A DNA stretch of 46,108 nucleotides from Pseudoflavonifractor phocaeensis (lineage in GTDB: Bacteria > Bacillota > Clostridia > Oscillospirales > Oscillospiraceae): positions 1-46,108 of the forward strand of contig NZ_JACLZC010000017.1 of the NCBI RefSeq assembly GCF_016901735.1, written 5' to 3'. Position 1 is the stretch's first letter, and every line of letters starts with the position of its first letter. Positions 14,901-23,229 of this stretch are shown here, in pieces. Under the pieces are notes generated by a model. It saw nothing but the letters and a program-made list of their open reading frames with translations, was not told where the DNA came from and did not search any database. Position numbers and translations under genes: made by a program.

Positions 14901-16577
14901 GTAGTACTGCACGCTGACGGAGGCCACGTCGGGATCGTCCGCCGTATAGGTGCCGCTCAGATCCACATTGGGCACCTTGACCTCGGTGGAAGCGCCCTCC
15001 TTCACAGACACATTCTGCTCGGAGGTGTAGCCCAGGTCAACCTCGGCGTTGATGCCGTACTCCTTAAAGAGTTCATAGGTCAGGCCGGTGCCGGTTTCGC
15101 CGCCCTGCATCTGGTAGGCCATAGCCGCCAGAGGGGCCGAAATCTCATTCATGACCTGCTCCTGGGTGGTACCGTCGGGATAGTCGCACCAGATGCAGAA
15201 CATGGAGCCGGCCGCTCCGGTTACGGTGTCCGTGCCATAGTTCGCAATAAAGCTCTCGTTGGTAAAATTGGCAAGGATATCATTTTCCGCAGGGATCGAG
15301 TTGCGATTATTGGGCTCCCGCAGCACATAGTAATAGGTGCTGTTGGTGTTGATGAGGGAGTAACCGGCGTCAGCCAGGTCACGGGCGGCGGCCAGGTCGT
15401 AGCCCGACCAGCCGCAGGACCAGTAGCAGACCTCAATGCCGCTGGGGATTTCACTGGTGTGAGAGCCGTAGTTCACGCTGTCGTTGAACATGCGGACGGT
15501 GTCGTAACCGATGTCCGTCAGCATGTTGTACAGATCGGTGATGTACGTGTCGAAGTTGGTCCACTCGCTGGGAGTCAACTTTGCAAACCCCATGCCATAA
15601 TCGTTGGCGAACTCGTCGGCGCCGATGTTGAAGGTGGTGCAGCCCCGGTCATGGAACCACTTGGCGTACTTCTCCACCACGGCGAGGCCGAAGGCGGTGG
15701 CGTCGGGATTGGTGATGTCCAGGGAGCTGTTGCTGCCGGCATAACGGAAATCAACGGTCTCGCCGGTCTCCGCATCCTTCACGCCGGCCAGCACCGCGCC
15801 GAAGTGGCCGGGGCTGTTCAGCAGGGGGACGATCTCGATGCCGTTCTGGTTGGCATGCGCGATAATATCGGCCATCTCAGTCTCGGTGAGGTACTTGCCT
15901 TCCTCAAAGGCGCTGTCCAGGTTGACAGTCTTTTCCACCGTGATGTTCCGGGCCTCAAACTCCATCACATCGCTGCCGGTCACGCCGACGGTCTCGTTCT
16001 GGAGCGCGACCTCTTCCACCAGAGCCTTCACCTCGTCGGTGGGCTGCTCAGTGGCGTCAGCGGGCTGCTCGGTGGCGTCGGTGGGCTGCTCAGTGGCGTC
16101 AGCGGGCTGCTCGGTGGCGTCGGTGGGCTGCTCAGTGGCGTCAGCGGGCTGCTCGGTGGCGTCGGTGGGCTGCTCGGTGGTATCAGCAGGCTGCTCGATG
16201 GCGTCAGTGGGCTGCTCGGCGTCGGCGGGCTCCTCCAGCGTCTCCTGCTGCACGGGCATCATTTCGGTTACCGTGGCATTATAGGTGACGTCCATGTTGT
16301 CCAGCTTGAACCGGAGCTGACCGGCCCCACTGTTGCCGAAGTCCAGTTCCAGCTGGTTGTAACCATACAGGGCCATCTTGTCGATCAGGTCCATGATCCA
16401 GTCAGGGGTGAAATACTTCCGCCCCATGTCCAGATGGACGATCCGGGCCTGGGTGTCGCCGCTGCTGCCTGTATCCTCTGCCGCCGCCATGCTGGCCGGG
16501 ACCATGCCCAGGAGCATTGTCAGGCAGAGGAGCAGAGAGAGCACGCGCGCGGCGCCCTTTTTCATGACAGTTCTCAT
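11973..16577 (-). CDS. Large secreted GH20 beta-N-acetylhexosaminidase-like protein
   Basis: 1534 residues; ATG seven bases after AGGAGG. A signal peptide (about 1-32) is followed by a GH20-type barrel: the start of the fold at 45-100, then PLLNSPGHFG (251-260) and the catalytic pair in NIGADEF (Asp321, Glu322). Within the barrel, residues 116-181 are a low-complexity insert of EQPADAT/EQPTDAT units. After about residue 500 come Ig-like and unknown beta-rich modules. Around 1195-1370 lies a carbohydrate-binding-like module beginning YYEAEDF. No LPXTG or dockerin was seen, so cell attachment is unclear. It likely removes terminal N-acetylhexosamine from glycans such as mucin. Own promoter at 16689-16717. 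Confidence 0.85.
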   Translation of the reverse strand: MRTVMKKGAARVLSLLLCLTMLLGMVPASMAAAEDTGSSGDTQARIVHLDMGRKYFTPDWIMDLIDKMALYGYNQLELDFGNSGAGQLRFKLDNMDVTYNATVTEMMPVQQETLEEPADAEQPTDAIEQPADTTEQPTDATEQPADATEQPTDATEQPADATEQPTDATEQPADATEQPTDEVKALVEEVALQNETVGVTGSDVMEFEARNITVEKTVNLDSAFEEGKYLTETEMADIIAHANQNGIEIVPLLNSPGHFGAVLAGVKDAETGETVDFRYAGSNSSLDITNPDATAFGLAVVEKYAKWFHDRGCTTFNIGADEFANDYGMGFAKLTPSEWTNFDTYITDLYNMLTDIGYDTVRMFNDSVNYGSHTSEIPSGIEVCYWSCGWSGYDLAAARDLADAGYSLINTNSTYYYVLREPNNRNSIPAENDILANFTNESFIANYGTDTVTGAAGSMFCIWCDYPDGTTQEQVMNEISAPLAAMAYQMQGGETGTGLTYELFKEYGINAEVDLGYTSEQNVSVKEGASTEVKVPNVDLSGTYTADDPDVASVSVQYYNQEAGTSYTFAPVGSISRDGQYVIKSKGYYLTLNNGSLGATTNVEEAALWTAGSSGGGYLYSNGYYLRYNDGLTTTTSSRNATSWSFDGSKGLHYAEQVWWWTTNYYITCSNGRWTASTDGSNQVGTRNTESTAARDESVITFNGLSAGETSVIIGDVKYNITVTRELNAEPLTVEYWITNAGVNGSSTDSQSIQIEAEAVYGENGVDLSTLVDQTGMWGEQQVVLWKTTVLDYNNHQSGDSGDDETADGDDFTLIRYWDDSWQYYYNNSWQTINTSGYYGDQVVAYYLQVTDVTTEVTTLTKDWGYSTDSTTPDTSSGQGQVALAFAVVYPDGTLSPATEDLIYDKATIFNYWGGRNFGIISVQNNSDYNVSKITVTDGKRTQNTRRNVWYPDDTITWEKKQLDSGSYWYDEAVAWEKSQGGVPTVYGNGYEWTAKNQATLILIYLEPTQSEDNLTVNYEVEDSGTPFYSFDVKVTNTTGQEEKTFLNSLVNGGHPVNVGSITLDDAAYVVNSSGVQQKFNKDLTTVPALVNTIYGSGLFTYTGASISADGKTLTLTYRKNAASQYQYVVDFGLPVTVPLTELGINPQGVTSVRGTASYGAISGTNQAITYTPNSILKTTATAQLTITFGDGQQQRVAVDFVPASTVYYEAEDFVSTKGAWSEAGTSGSRTQAATKLGAETNNYGYDAAYDNNANGWSNGNADKVTVSAATFNSNSAWPTASFSFTGTGVDIISQTDVKAGAILVDVKDGSNKPVKQYIVNNYYGYTYSQETGWTVSGTNGNGIDSIYQVPVIAVRGLNHGNYNVTITVAYDSLFDVANKGSFDFYLDAIRVYNTLENSSVYATDGEANPIFVPVHERVTGFGTTGTLVDGLLNATLDQFKVVGPNNEVYLAPGQSVTLEFKDADKAGKGQIAARIISGAGPAKLDIGGQTVTVKSTVDMYYELSNNVNSKVKITNVSSATIALTMFKFFDVKQ
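16035..16232 (-). repeat. Coding tandem repeat, 42-bp unit
   Basis: About 4.5 copies of a 42-base unit encoding EQPADATEQPTDAT inside the GH20 gene. The copies are nearly identical at DNA level, which suggests recent slippage or unequal recombination; copy number may vary between strains. The reading frame is kept throughout. Confidence 0.88.
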
Positions 16578-16688
16578 CACGATTCCTCCTCTTCTTCGTT
16601 TGTGATGTGGGGTTTTTCTCTTGCGCGAGAAGCGTTTTCCTCACGCGGAGAGAAGAAACGCCGTCCGTGCAAATCGCTATTTTAGGAT

Positions 16689-16717
16689 AGTATATCATGT
16701 CTTGCGCTTGAATTCAA
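16689..16717 (-). promoter_or_regulatory. Promoter of the GH20-precursor transcript
   Basis: Minus strand: TTGAAT, 17 bases, TATACT with an extended TG. The leader of about 105 bases contains GC-rich partial inverted repeats before AGGAGG. The 278-base gap 16578-16855 holds this promoter and no gene; no clear terminator for the upstream secreted protein was seen there. Confidence 0.75.
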
Positions 16718-16855
16718 GAATTATCCAACCACATTTCAGCTGAATTGGATATTTCTACGTTGTCAAGGGTTTATTTGGAAAAGTAGTTGCGCTTTTTGTA
16801 TAACTTCTGTAACTCAAACTCTTTTTTTAAGAAACGTCCGCCGTCCCTCGGCAGA

Positions 16856-18802
16856 TTACTTGGTAATCTGGAAGGACCGGGTGATGGGGGCGGGCAGGTA
16901 GTTGCCGCCCAGGGTAACCACGGTCACCACATAGCTGCCGGGCTCGGTGGGCGGCGTGGTGGTGCTGGAGTAGACCCGCCATTTGCTGGTCAGGCCGGAG
17001 TAGAGGTAGTGGACGCTGCTTTGGTCCACGCTGGGGTCGCCGTTATAGCTCAGAGTGACGCCGAAATCGAAGCTCTGGGCCTCCGCGGCGGTAAGCTTGC
17101 CGCCCTCGATCTCCTGGTTCCAGGTGAGCTGAGCGCCGGACAGGCGCATCTTGACCAGCAGGAAGCCCATGCCCACGCCGGTCTCATAGTTCTGGTTGTC
17201 GGTGACCGCCGCCACGGTGTAGAGCCCGGCCCGGTTGGTGGGCACGCCGAAGGAGACGCTCACGCTGTCCATAACGGAGGGCAGGTTGTTGATGACGGTC
17301 AGGACCTGGCCGAAGGTACCGGTGTCGATGTTCAGCTTATCCAGCAGGTCCAGCAGCTCCTGGGTGCTCAAAAGGGCCCGCAGCTCGCCCACGGTCATGC
17401 CGTCGTTGAGCATCTGGCGAAAGCTCTTTCCGTAAATGGCCTCCACCACCGGGTCCAGCAGCTTGAGGAAGGCGCTGTCGGTGTAGCGGTCGGGCAGGTC
17501 CAGATAGAGCGCGGTGGTCACGTTGCTGGTGACGCCGGCGTAGATGGTGTACACGTCGAAGGTATCGGCCGGGTCGGTGGTGATGAAGTCGGCGGGCAGG
17601 GTCTCATTCACATAGAGGTTGGTGGAGTGGACCTTGACGCTGACCTTGGCCTTCTCCACGGTGACGGCGCCCTCCGCGCTCTCGCTGGGGCGGTAGTCGG
17701 CGTTGCCGTTGAATTTGACGCGGATCTGCTGCTCACCCGCGCCCATCTGGGGATAGGCGCCCAGGTTCAGGCTGCCCAGGTCGTAGCGCTTGCCCTCCAC
17801 GGGGGCCCAGTCCCAAATGCCGGAATCGACGCCGCCGTCAAAGAGGACGGCCTCGCCGTAGTACTCCATGACGAAGTTGTCGGGGGTAAGGGTCTCCTTG
17901 GCGGGCAGGTTGGAGTTCTCCCAGTCGATGACGCTGTCAAAGATGGCCTGCTCCATAACCCCGGCGTCCATGTCGTAGGTAAAGGACGCTCCCTCCTTGA
18001 GAACCACACCGCTGGCGGCGCGGCTGTCGGTAGTGGTCACGTCCACGGTGACGGACCAGCCCTTGTACTGGTCGTCGCCCGCCCAGGAGAGCCTAATTTT
18101 CCAGTCGCCGGTGCCGAAGGAGACGCCCATGTTCTTTTCGTCCAGGGGCTGATAGGAAATGCCGCTCTTGCTGAACTCCACCTTCACGTCGTCGGCAGTG
18201 AGGGCGGGCTCGGTGGAGGCCACCACGGCCTCATAGAGAGCGGCGGCGGTGGCGGTATAGTCGTAGCTGCCGTCGGCGGCGTAGACCATACCCACCTCGT
18301 AGGGATCATCCTTCAGGGTGTAGGAGGAGTCCAGCTTGTAGACCCGCTTCAGGGTAACTTCGGTGTCCGTACCGGCCAGGCGGACCGGATAGCTGTCCTC
18401 GCCGTTGTCCCCCAGGGAGGGGTGGTTGTAGGTAGCCGTCACAAACATGACCTTTTTCGTGCTGGTAAAGCCCCTGATGGAACCCCAGGACTCGTTGCCC
18501 CAGACCAGACCGGTGGAGAGCTCACCCTCGCACTTGTACTCCCACTCCAGGCTCTGGGCGTCCACCTGGTCGGCGTTGACCACCAGAGCCTCGCACAGGG
18601 CCTCCTTCACGGTGGCCAGGTCGGCGTTTTCAGGGATGATGGCGGTACCGTTTTGGAGCACCGGCTCCACCCGGACCTCCGCCTGCACGGCGGGGATTTC
18701 CGTATACGCGGCGGCAAAGGCCGTCAGGGAGGCGCTCTGGGTCAGCATCAGGGCAGCCAGCACGCCGGCGGCTGCTTTGCACACAAATCCGTTCTTTTTC
18801 AC
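16856..18802 (-). CDS. Secreted multi-domain Ig-like/MBG-like protein
   Basis: 648 residues. The GTG start with GAGG seven bases upstream is preferred over the longer ATG-less extension. A signal peptide (about 1-31, cleavage near AFA-AA) leads to a series of repeated beta-rich domains. The last one (about 575-648) ends in a PTEPGSYVVTVVTLGGNY...FQITK pattern typical of MBG-type bacterial Ig folds. No enzyme motif, sortase signal or cell-wall-binding repeat was seen. It is probably a secreted adhesin or surface-layer component. It is expressed from its own strong promoter upstream of the GH20 gene and on the same strand. The family is not otherwise recognised. Confidence 0.7.
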   Translation of the reverse strand: MKKNGFVCKAAAGVLAALMLTQSASLTAFAAAYTEIPAVQAEVRVEPVLQNGTAIIPENADLATVKEALCEALVVNADQVDAQSLEWEYKCEGELSTGLVWGNESWGSIRGFTSTKKVMFVTATYNHPSLGDNGEDSYPVRLAGTDTEVTLKRVYKLDSSYTLKDDPYEVGMVYAADGSYDYTATAAALYEAVVASTEPALTADDVKVEFSKSGISYQPLDEKNMGVSFGTGDWKIRLSWAGDDQYKGWSVTVDVTTTDSRAASGVVLKEGASFTYDMDAGVMEQAIFDSVIDWENSNLPAKETLTPDNFVMEYYGEAVLFDGGVDSGIWDWAPVEGKRYDLGSLNLGAYPQMGAGEQQIRVKFNGNADYRPSESAEGAVTVEKAKVSVKVHSTNLYVNETLPADFITTDPADTFDVYTIYAGVTSNVTTALYLDLPDRYTDSAFLKLLDPVVEAIYGKSFRQMLNDGMTVGELRALLSTQELLDLLDKLNIDTGTFGQVLTVINNLPSVMDSVSVSFGVPTNRAGLYTVAAVTDNQNYETGVGMGFLLVKMRLSGAQLTWNQEIEGGKLTAAEAQSFDFGVTLSYNGDPSVDQSSVHYLYSGLTSKWRVYSSTTTPPTEPGSYVVTVVTLGGNYLPAPITRSFQITK

Positions 18803-18830
18803 TACCGTTCCTCGCTTTCTTTCCCAAACC

Positions 18831-18869
18831 ATCCGAACCGCTTGGAAGAGGCTTCCTGCCGGTTCGGAT
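18831..18869 (-). promoter_or_regulatory. Hairpin at the 5' end of the secreted-protein mRNA
   Basis: ATCCGAACCG pairs with CGGTTCGGAT across 39 bases, with an inner GGAAG/CTTCC pair. It begins almost exactly at the predicted transcription start. Such 5' stem-loops often protect messages from decay; an antiterminator or protein site is also possible. No T-run follows, so it is not a terminator. Confidence 0.55.
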
Positions 18870-18875
18870 TACATG

Positions 18876-18904
18876 AGTATAGCAACCACTCGGCCTGCCG
18901 TCAA
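18876..18904 (-). promoter_or_regulatory. Promoter of the secreted Ig-like protein gene
   Basis: Minus strand: TTGACG, 17 bases, TATACT. Close to consensus, about 75 bases from the GTG start. It lies in the 176-base gap after the VanZ-like gene. Confidence 0.78.
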
Positions 18905-18978
18905 GCATTTTGGCAGATTATCTGAAAATCTTTTTCAGCAAACAGATTGTCATAGCTTTCTGTACAAAAAACGGGACG

Positions 18979-19419
18979 CTATCTGTGTTTTTTCCGCAGG
19001 CCGATGACCGCCATCGCCGCCGCGATACCCAAAAGCGCGCCGGCCAGGTCCACCCACAGATCAGAGATCTGGCCGGACCGGCCCTCCACGAAGAGCTGGA
19101 TGGTCTCGTCGATCACCGCCGCCGCCAGGCAGCCGGAGAGGGCGCCCCACAGCCGCGCCGGCCAGACGGCCTTCCAGCCGCCGCAGGCGCCGGCCAGCAG
19201 CAGACCCAGCACGGCATATTCGATCCCGTGGGCCAGCTTGCGCACCAGGTGCATATCCAGCACGTCCGGCAGGTGGAGGGCGGAAAACAGAGCCGTCAGT
19301 TCCTCCAGCACCGCGCCGCTCTGCTGGGAGGACACCGACGCAGGCTGCAGGGAATGCCACCAGATAAAGCCCAGCCAGGCCGCCGCGGCAATGATCCAAA
19401 GCCAGGGTACTTTTTTCAT
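18979..19419 (-). CDS. VanZ-family membrane protein
   Basis: 146 residues from ATG with AAAGGAG six bases upstream. Four membrane helices and the VanZ signature are visible: a His-Glu pair in HGIEYAVLG and the DETIQLF...GR...DLWVDLAGALLG block. VanZ relatives affect teicoplanin susceptibility in enterococci, and many are found near surface-polysaccharide genes; their biochemistry is not settled. It lies downstream of the second tyrosine kinase, separated by a hairpin with a T-run, so it is probably expressed by partial read-through of the exopolysaccharide operon. Confidence 0.85.
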   Translation of the reverse strand: MKKVPWLWIIAAAAWLGFIWWHSLQPASVSSQQSGAVLEELTALFSALHLPDVLDMHLVRKLAHGIEYAVLGLLLAGACGGWKAVWPARLWGALSGCLAAAVIDETIQLFVEGRSGQISDLWVDLAGALLGIAAAMAVIGLRKKHR

Positions 19420-19435
19420 TTCTGCTCCTTTCTTG

Positions 19436-19484
19436 ACAAAAAGCGCCGGTCCCGGCAAGAAAACCACCGGTCCCGGCGCTGGAT
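19436..19484 (-). terminator. Partial terminator between kinase and VanZ genes
   Basis: On the minus strand AGCGCCGG...CCGG pairs with CCGG...CCGGCGCT (one two-base mismatch), followed by TTTTTG. It starts right after the stop of the tyrosine kinase and would reduce VanZ expression relative to the genes upstream. Confidence 0.7.
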
Positions 19485-20942
19485 TCAGCTTTCTTCTTTC
19501 TTTCTCCGATAGCTGTACTTACCGTACCGGCTGCCGTAGCCGTAGCCCTGGCCGTAGCCGTAGCCCGACCAGGCCTCCTGCACCCCGTTGAGCACGCAGC
19601 CCATCATAGGGCAGCCGCTGGCGCCCAAAAATTGCAGGCTGTCCAGAATATGGGACACCTGTGCGCCGCCGGACCGCAGCACATACAGCGAGACGTCCGC
19701 CTTTCTGGCCACTATGGCGCTGTCCCCCACCAGACCGCAGGGCGGCGTATCCAAAATGATATAATCCGCCTCGCTTCGCAGGGCGTTGAACACCTTCTCC
19801 AGCCGCTGGGACTCGATCTGTCGTCTGGCGTTGGCGGCGGGGACGTCGCCGGCCAGCAGACACAGGTGCTCCACGTCCTTCAGGGGGGTGAGGTAGTCCT
19901 TGACCTGCTCTCCCTTCCCCTCCAGCAGCTCCGGCATCCCCTTGGAGGCCTCGGTCACGCCCAGGGCCTTTTTCACCGACGGCTTGCGCAGGTCCATATC
20001 CACCAAAATCACCCGCGACCCGTTCTGGGCCAGGCTCAGGGCCAGATTGACCGCCACGGTGGTCTTGCCCTCGCCGGGCATGGTGCTGGTGACCATGACC
20101 ACCTGGCTCTTCCGCTGGGCGGCGGTACGCAGGAATTTGATGCGCAGACTGCGCACGCTCTCCTGAAAGGCGCTGGACACCAGCTGATTTTGGATGCTGA
20201 CCGTCTTGTCAATGGCTTTTTCTCTCCGTTTGAAGCGGACCCGGGGCAGCGTGGCCAGACAGGTCTGGTTCAAGCGGCGGCGGACGTCCTCGCTGGTACG
20301 AACCGCCCGCCGGGTGGCGGCATAGGCCAGCACCAGCAGCAGACCCAGAAACGCGCCGGCCGCAGCGCCTTTTACGATGCTTCCCCGCAGGGACAGGGCG
20401 TTGTACGGCTCGGTGGCCAGGCTGGGCGGGGTCAGCATATTCATCTCGGTGGTGCCGATGACGTAGTCGGCCAGCTGGGGATAGACCTCAATGACCGTGT
20501 TGAGGATGTCGTAGGCCTCCTGCGCGCTGGTGCTGGTGACCCGAATAGAGAAAATATTGGTGTTGGGCACCGCCTGGGCGGTGATGCTCCCTCCCAGGTA
20601 GCTCACTCCCATCTCCTGCTGGAGCATGGAGCGCATCAGATCCGACTGGATCAGGTAAGGAAAGGTTTTGGCCAGCTGTTCGGCGGTGGCTTTGTCATAA
20701 TAATTGCTGCTGCCGCTGATGTCGGACAGGCTGTCCGAAATGGTCTCGATGGTAAAGGTGGCCTCAGAGGCGTATTGGGGGGTATAGCTCAGCCAGGTCC
20801 GGGTGCCCCAGCCGGCCGCCAGCAGCACCGCCAGCAGCACAGGCGCCCAGAACATCCGGCGCAGCGCCTTGCCGAACTCCTGGAGCAGCTGGATCAGGTC
20901 GATTTTTTCCGGTTCCCTCCGGTCTTTTTTAACTTCTTCCAT
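19485..20942 (-). CDS. Wzz-BY-kinase fusion, exopolysaccharide tyrosine kinase (second copy)
   Basis: 485 residues; the ATG six bases after GGAGG overlaps the preceding kinase gene by 14 bases. Two membrane helices (about 31-48 and 190-210) flank an external Wzz chain-length domain. The cytoplasmic bacterial tyrosine kinase shows Walker A in STMPGEGKTT (286-295), Walker A' VDMDLRKP (314-321) and Walker B IILDTPP. The tail is a Tyr/Gly-rich autophosphorylation cluster (YGYGQGYGYG and following). In most Firmicutes the Wzz modulator and kinase are separate; here they are fused as in Proteobacteria. It should control polymer length or export of a surface polysaccharide together with the phosphatase at 23230-23973. 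Confidence 0.88.
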   Translation of the reverse strand: MEEVKKDRREPEKIDLIQLLQEFGKALRRMFWAPVLLAVLLAAGWGTRTWLSYTPQYASEATFTIETISDSLSDISGSSNYYDKATAEQLAKTFPYLIQSDLMRSMLQQEMGVSYLGGSITAQAVPNTNIFSIRVTSTSAQEAYDILNTVIEVYPQLADYVIGTTEMNMLTPPSLATEPYNALSLRGSIVKGAAAGAFLGLLLVLAYAATRRAVRTSEDVRRRLNQTCLATLPRVRFKRREKAIDKTVSIQNQLVSSAFQESVRSLRIKFLRTAAQRKSQVVMVTSTMPGEGKTTVAVNLALSLAQNGSRVILVDMDLRKPSVKKALGVTEASKGMPELLEGKGEQVKDYLTPLKDVEHLCLLAGDVPAANARRQIESQRLEKVFNALRSEADYIILDTPPCGLVGDSAIVARKADVSLYVLRSGGAQVSHILDSLQFLGASGCPMMGCVLNGVQEAWSGYGYGQGYGYGSRYGKYSYRRKKEES

Positions 20943-22392
20943 TGGTATCCTCCGCTTGCCGCTCGGTGGAACGGCTGTCCGTGCCGTAGCCGTAACCCTT
21001 TCCGTAGCCATAGCCGTAGCCCTCATAGCCGTAGCTGTAATGGTCGTTGGAGAAGGGCAGGCTGCGCACGTCGTTGAAAATGCAGCCCAGGAGCTTGGCC
21101 TTGCCCTGGTTGAGCCGGTCCACCGTGTCGTTGATGTGGCGGGCGGACACGCCGTCCTGACGCACCACCAGAAGGGTGGCGTCGGCCAGGTCGGTCAGCT
21201 GCTCCACCTCGGCGAACAGACCGGCGGGCGCCGCGTCGATGATGATGTAATCCATCTCTTTTCTGGCCCAGTCCAGCACCTTTTCCATCCCGTCGCCGTC
21301 CAGGAGACCGGCGGCGTCGCAGTCCTCTTGGGTGCCGAACATGGCGTAGAGATCCCAGGACGCCAGATACTCCGCCGCCACGGGCGCCTCGCCCTGTATG
21401 ATGCGGCTGAGCTCCTGCTTGGGAGTGTGGCCAAAGAGCTTATACTGGGCGGGTTTGTGCAGATCGCCGTCGATCAAAAGCACTTTTTTCTTCCGTTCCG
21501 CCAAAGAAATGGCGATATTGGCCGCCACGGTGGATTTTCCCTCGTTTTCCGCCACACTGGTCACCAGAAAGACCTTTCGCCGGCCCTCGCTGGCGGCGTA
21601 GGCCACTTTGGTGCCCAGCTTGTAGATCTCCTCGGTAAAGTGGAAGCTGGCCACCGGCATGGTCACCAGAAGGCCCTTGTTGGCCCGTTTGAGCTTGGTG
21701 CGCAGGGTCTTGTTTTTCTCCTCGTGGTGGATGGTGGCGAACAGATGGGCGTCCACCTTGCGGCGCAGGCCGGAGGTGGTCTGGACGGTGTCGCTTCCCA
21801 CCGCCACCAGAAGCAGGATTCCCACCATCACTGCCGCGCCGGCCAGAAAGGCCATTTTGAGGATTTTACTCTCATTCACCGGATTGGAGGGGCTTTGAGG
21901 GACCGAGGGGCTGTCCAGCTCCCGGAGGACAATGTTTTGGAACACATGCTCGGAGACGGTATCATAATTTTCCAGCATAATCTTGAGGGTGCGGAAAGCG
22001 TCCTCCGGGTCGTCGGCCGTCACCTGGAGCACCAGCAGGTTGGTGTCGGGCAGTACGCTGGCGGTGAGGGTGCCCGGCAGGCTGGACACCCCCAGCTGGT
22101 TGGCGGCGATAGCGCCGAACATATTGCTCTCGAAGAGCTGGGTAAAGGTATCGGCGATCTCGGAGGACATATTCAGGTTGGAGATCACCGAGGAGTAGCT
22201 GCTGCTTTTGACGCTGACAGCCAGGGTGGCGCTGGCGGTATACTGGGGCTGGTAGAGATTTTGAATCCCGATGAGGGCCGCCATGGCGGCGATGAGTCCG
22301 GCGGCCAGGATGAGCAGGAAATCCCGCCCCAGCCGCTGGAGCAGACAGAGCGGATTGAGGCCCGCCCATTCAAAGATACGCTGTTCTTCCAT
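20929..22392 (-). CDS. Wzz-BY-kinase fusion, exopolysaccharide tyrosine kinase (first copy)
   Basis: 487 residues. Membrane helices at about 25-45 and 177-200 flank the Wzz-like region. The kinase shows Walker A in AENEGKST (281-288), Walker A' IDGDLHKP and Walker B YIIIDAAP, and a long YGYG-rich tail (about 452-475). The Walker A reads ENEGK where the second copy has PGEGK, so the two have diverged well beyond a recent duplication. Order on the strand: phosphatase, Ig-like protein, this kinase, second kinase. AAGGAGG precedes the ATG. The paired kinases could form hetero-oligomers or set different chain lengths. Confidence 0.88.
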   Translation of the reverse strand: MEEQRIFEWAGLNPLCLLQRLGRDFLLILAAGLIAAMAALIGIQNLYQPQYTASATLAVSVKSSSYSSVISNLNMSSEIADTFTQLFESNMFGAIAANQLGVSSLPGTLTASVLPDTNLLVLQVTADDPEDAFRTLKIMLENYDTVSEHVFQNIVLRELDSPSVPQSPSNPVNESKILKMAFLAGAAVMVGILLLVAVGSDTVQTTSGLRRKVDAHLFATIHHEEKNKTLRTKLKRANKGLLVTMPVASFHFTEEIYKLGTKVAYAASEGRRKVFLVTSVAENEGKSTVAANIAISLAERKKKVLLIDGDLHKPAQYKLFGHTPKQELSRIIQGEAPVAAEYLASWDLYAMFGTQEDCDAAGLLDGDGMEKVLDWARKEMDYIIIDAAPAGLFAEVEQLTDLADATLLVVRQDGVSARHINDTVDRLNQGKAKLLGCIFNDVRSLPFSNDHYSYGYEGYGYGYGKGYGYGTDSRSTERQAEDTNGRS

Positions 22393-22401
22393 GCTTCCTC
22401 C

Positions 22402-23211
22402 TTATTCGGTCACCACATAGAGGGTGGCGGAGCCCTGGACGCCGCCCAGACCGGCGCAGGTATAGAGCACCCGCTGCACGCCCTGGGTAAAGGCGCCGTC
22501 AGGATAGCTCACCACCACGTCCTCCACATTTCCGCCGGAAACCGACTCCAGGTAGGACATGGGACTAAAGGGCTGATCGGCGGTACGGTAAATGAGATAT
22601 TGGCTCAGGTAAATAACGGGCTCACCCACCGCATAGTTGCGCACCACCACGTCCAGGGTGATGGATGCGGTATCCCCCAGGCTGTTGGTGACCTCAAAGG
22701 TCATGGGATAGGTGCCCTCCACGCCCGCCACCATGGTGGAGTTGTTGGCCACCTTGATGCGGTCACTGATGTCCCCGTCCACCACGTCATAGGCGGTGAG
22801 CCGATCCTTGACCCGGATGAGGTTGCCCACCGAATAGCGCAGCTCGCTGTTGAGGGAAAAGCGGGGCGGGGTATAGTCGCTGTACCGCACCACCCGGCTG
22901 GCGGTGGCCACGTGGTCGTCGCTGTCCACCACGGCATAGGTGATGGTGGTCTCATTGCCCTGGATGGAGCCGGACATCCCCTGGATAAAGAGCTGTTCGG
23001 TGAGATCGCCGTCCTTATCGTCCCAGGCGGTGACGCCCTCCAGCAGTTTTTCGGTGCTGTTCTCCCCCACCGACAAAACCAGCGCCTCTTCCGGACACTC
23101 GATGACCGGGATGGTCTTGTCGTCGTTCCAGAGGTGATAGAGGGTGGAGAGACCCAGCCCCAGCGACACCAGGAGGAGCAGAACCAGCACCAGAATACGG
23201 AATACCTTCAT
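22402..23211 (-). CDS. Membrane-anchored Ig-like domain protein of the EPS operon
   Basis: 269 residues with one N-terminal membrane helix (about 5-25) and two or three beta-rich repeats. The repeats carry DDKDGDLTEQ and DVVDGDISDRIK motifs, typical of DUF5011/cadherin-like bacterial Ig folds, with a third, more divergent unit. It probably lies outside the membrane. It is placed between the phosphatase and the first tyrosine kinase with gaps of 18 and 9 bases, so it belongs to the same operon. A role in holding or guiding polysaccharide at the surface is a guess. Confidence 0.75.
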   Translation of the reverse strand: MKVFRILVLVLLLLVSLGLGLSTLYHLWNDDKTIPVIECPEEALVLSVGENSTEKLLEGVTAWDDKDGDLTEQLFIQGMSGSIQGNETTITYAVVDSDDHVATASRVVRYSDYTPPRFSLNSELRYSVGNLIRVKDRLTAYDVVDGDISDRIKVANNSTMVAGVEGTYPMTFEVTNSLGDTASITLDVVVRNYAVGEPVIYLSQYLIYRTADQPFSPMSYLESVSGGNVEDVVVSYPDGAFTQGVQRVLYTCAGLGGVQGSATLYVVTE

Positions 23212-23229
23212 ATAATCTCCTTCTACATC

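Noticed and set aside
16035..16232. CRISPR array or non-coding repeat
   Set aside because: The unit is a multiple of three and keeps the GH20 reading frame; it encodes a low-complexity linker.
12330..16685. A very long plus-strand open frame (over 1400 codons) opposite the GH20 gene
   Set aside because: Its product is a Gly/Val/His/Asp-rich composition typical of the reverse complement of a GC-rich gene. There is no ribosome site, and the minus strand has a signal peptide, GH20 motifs and a promoter.
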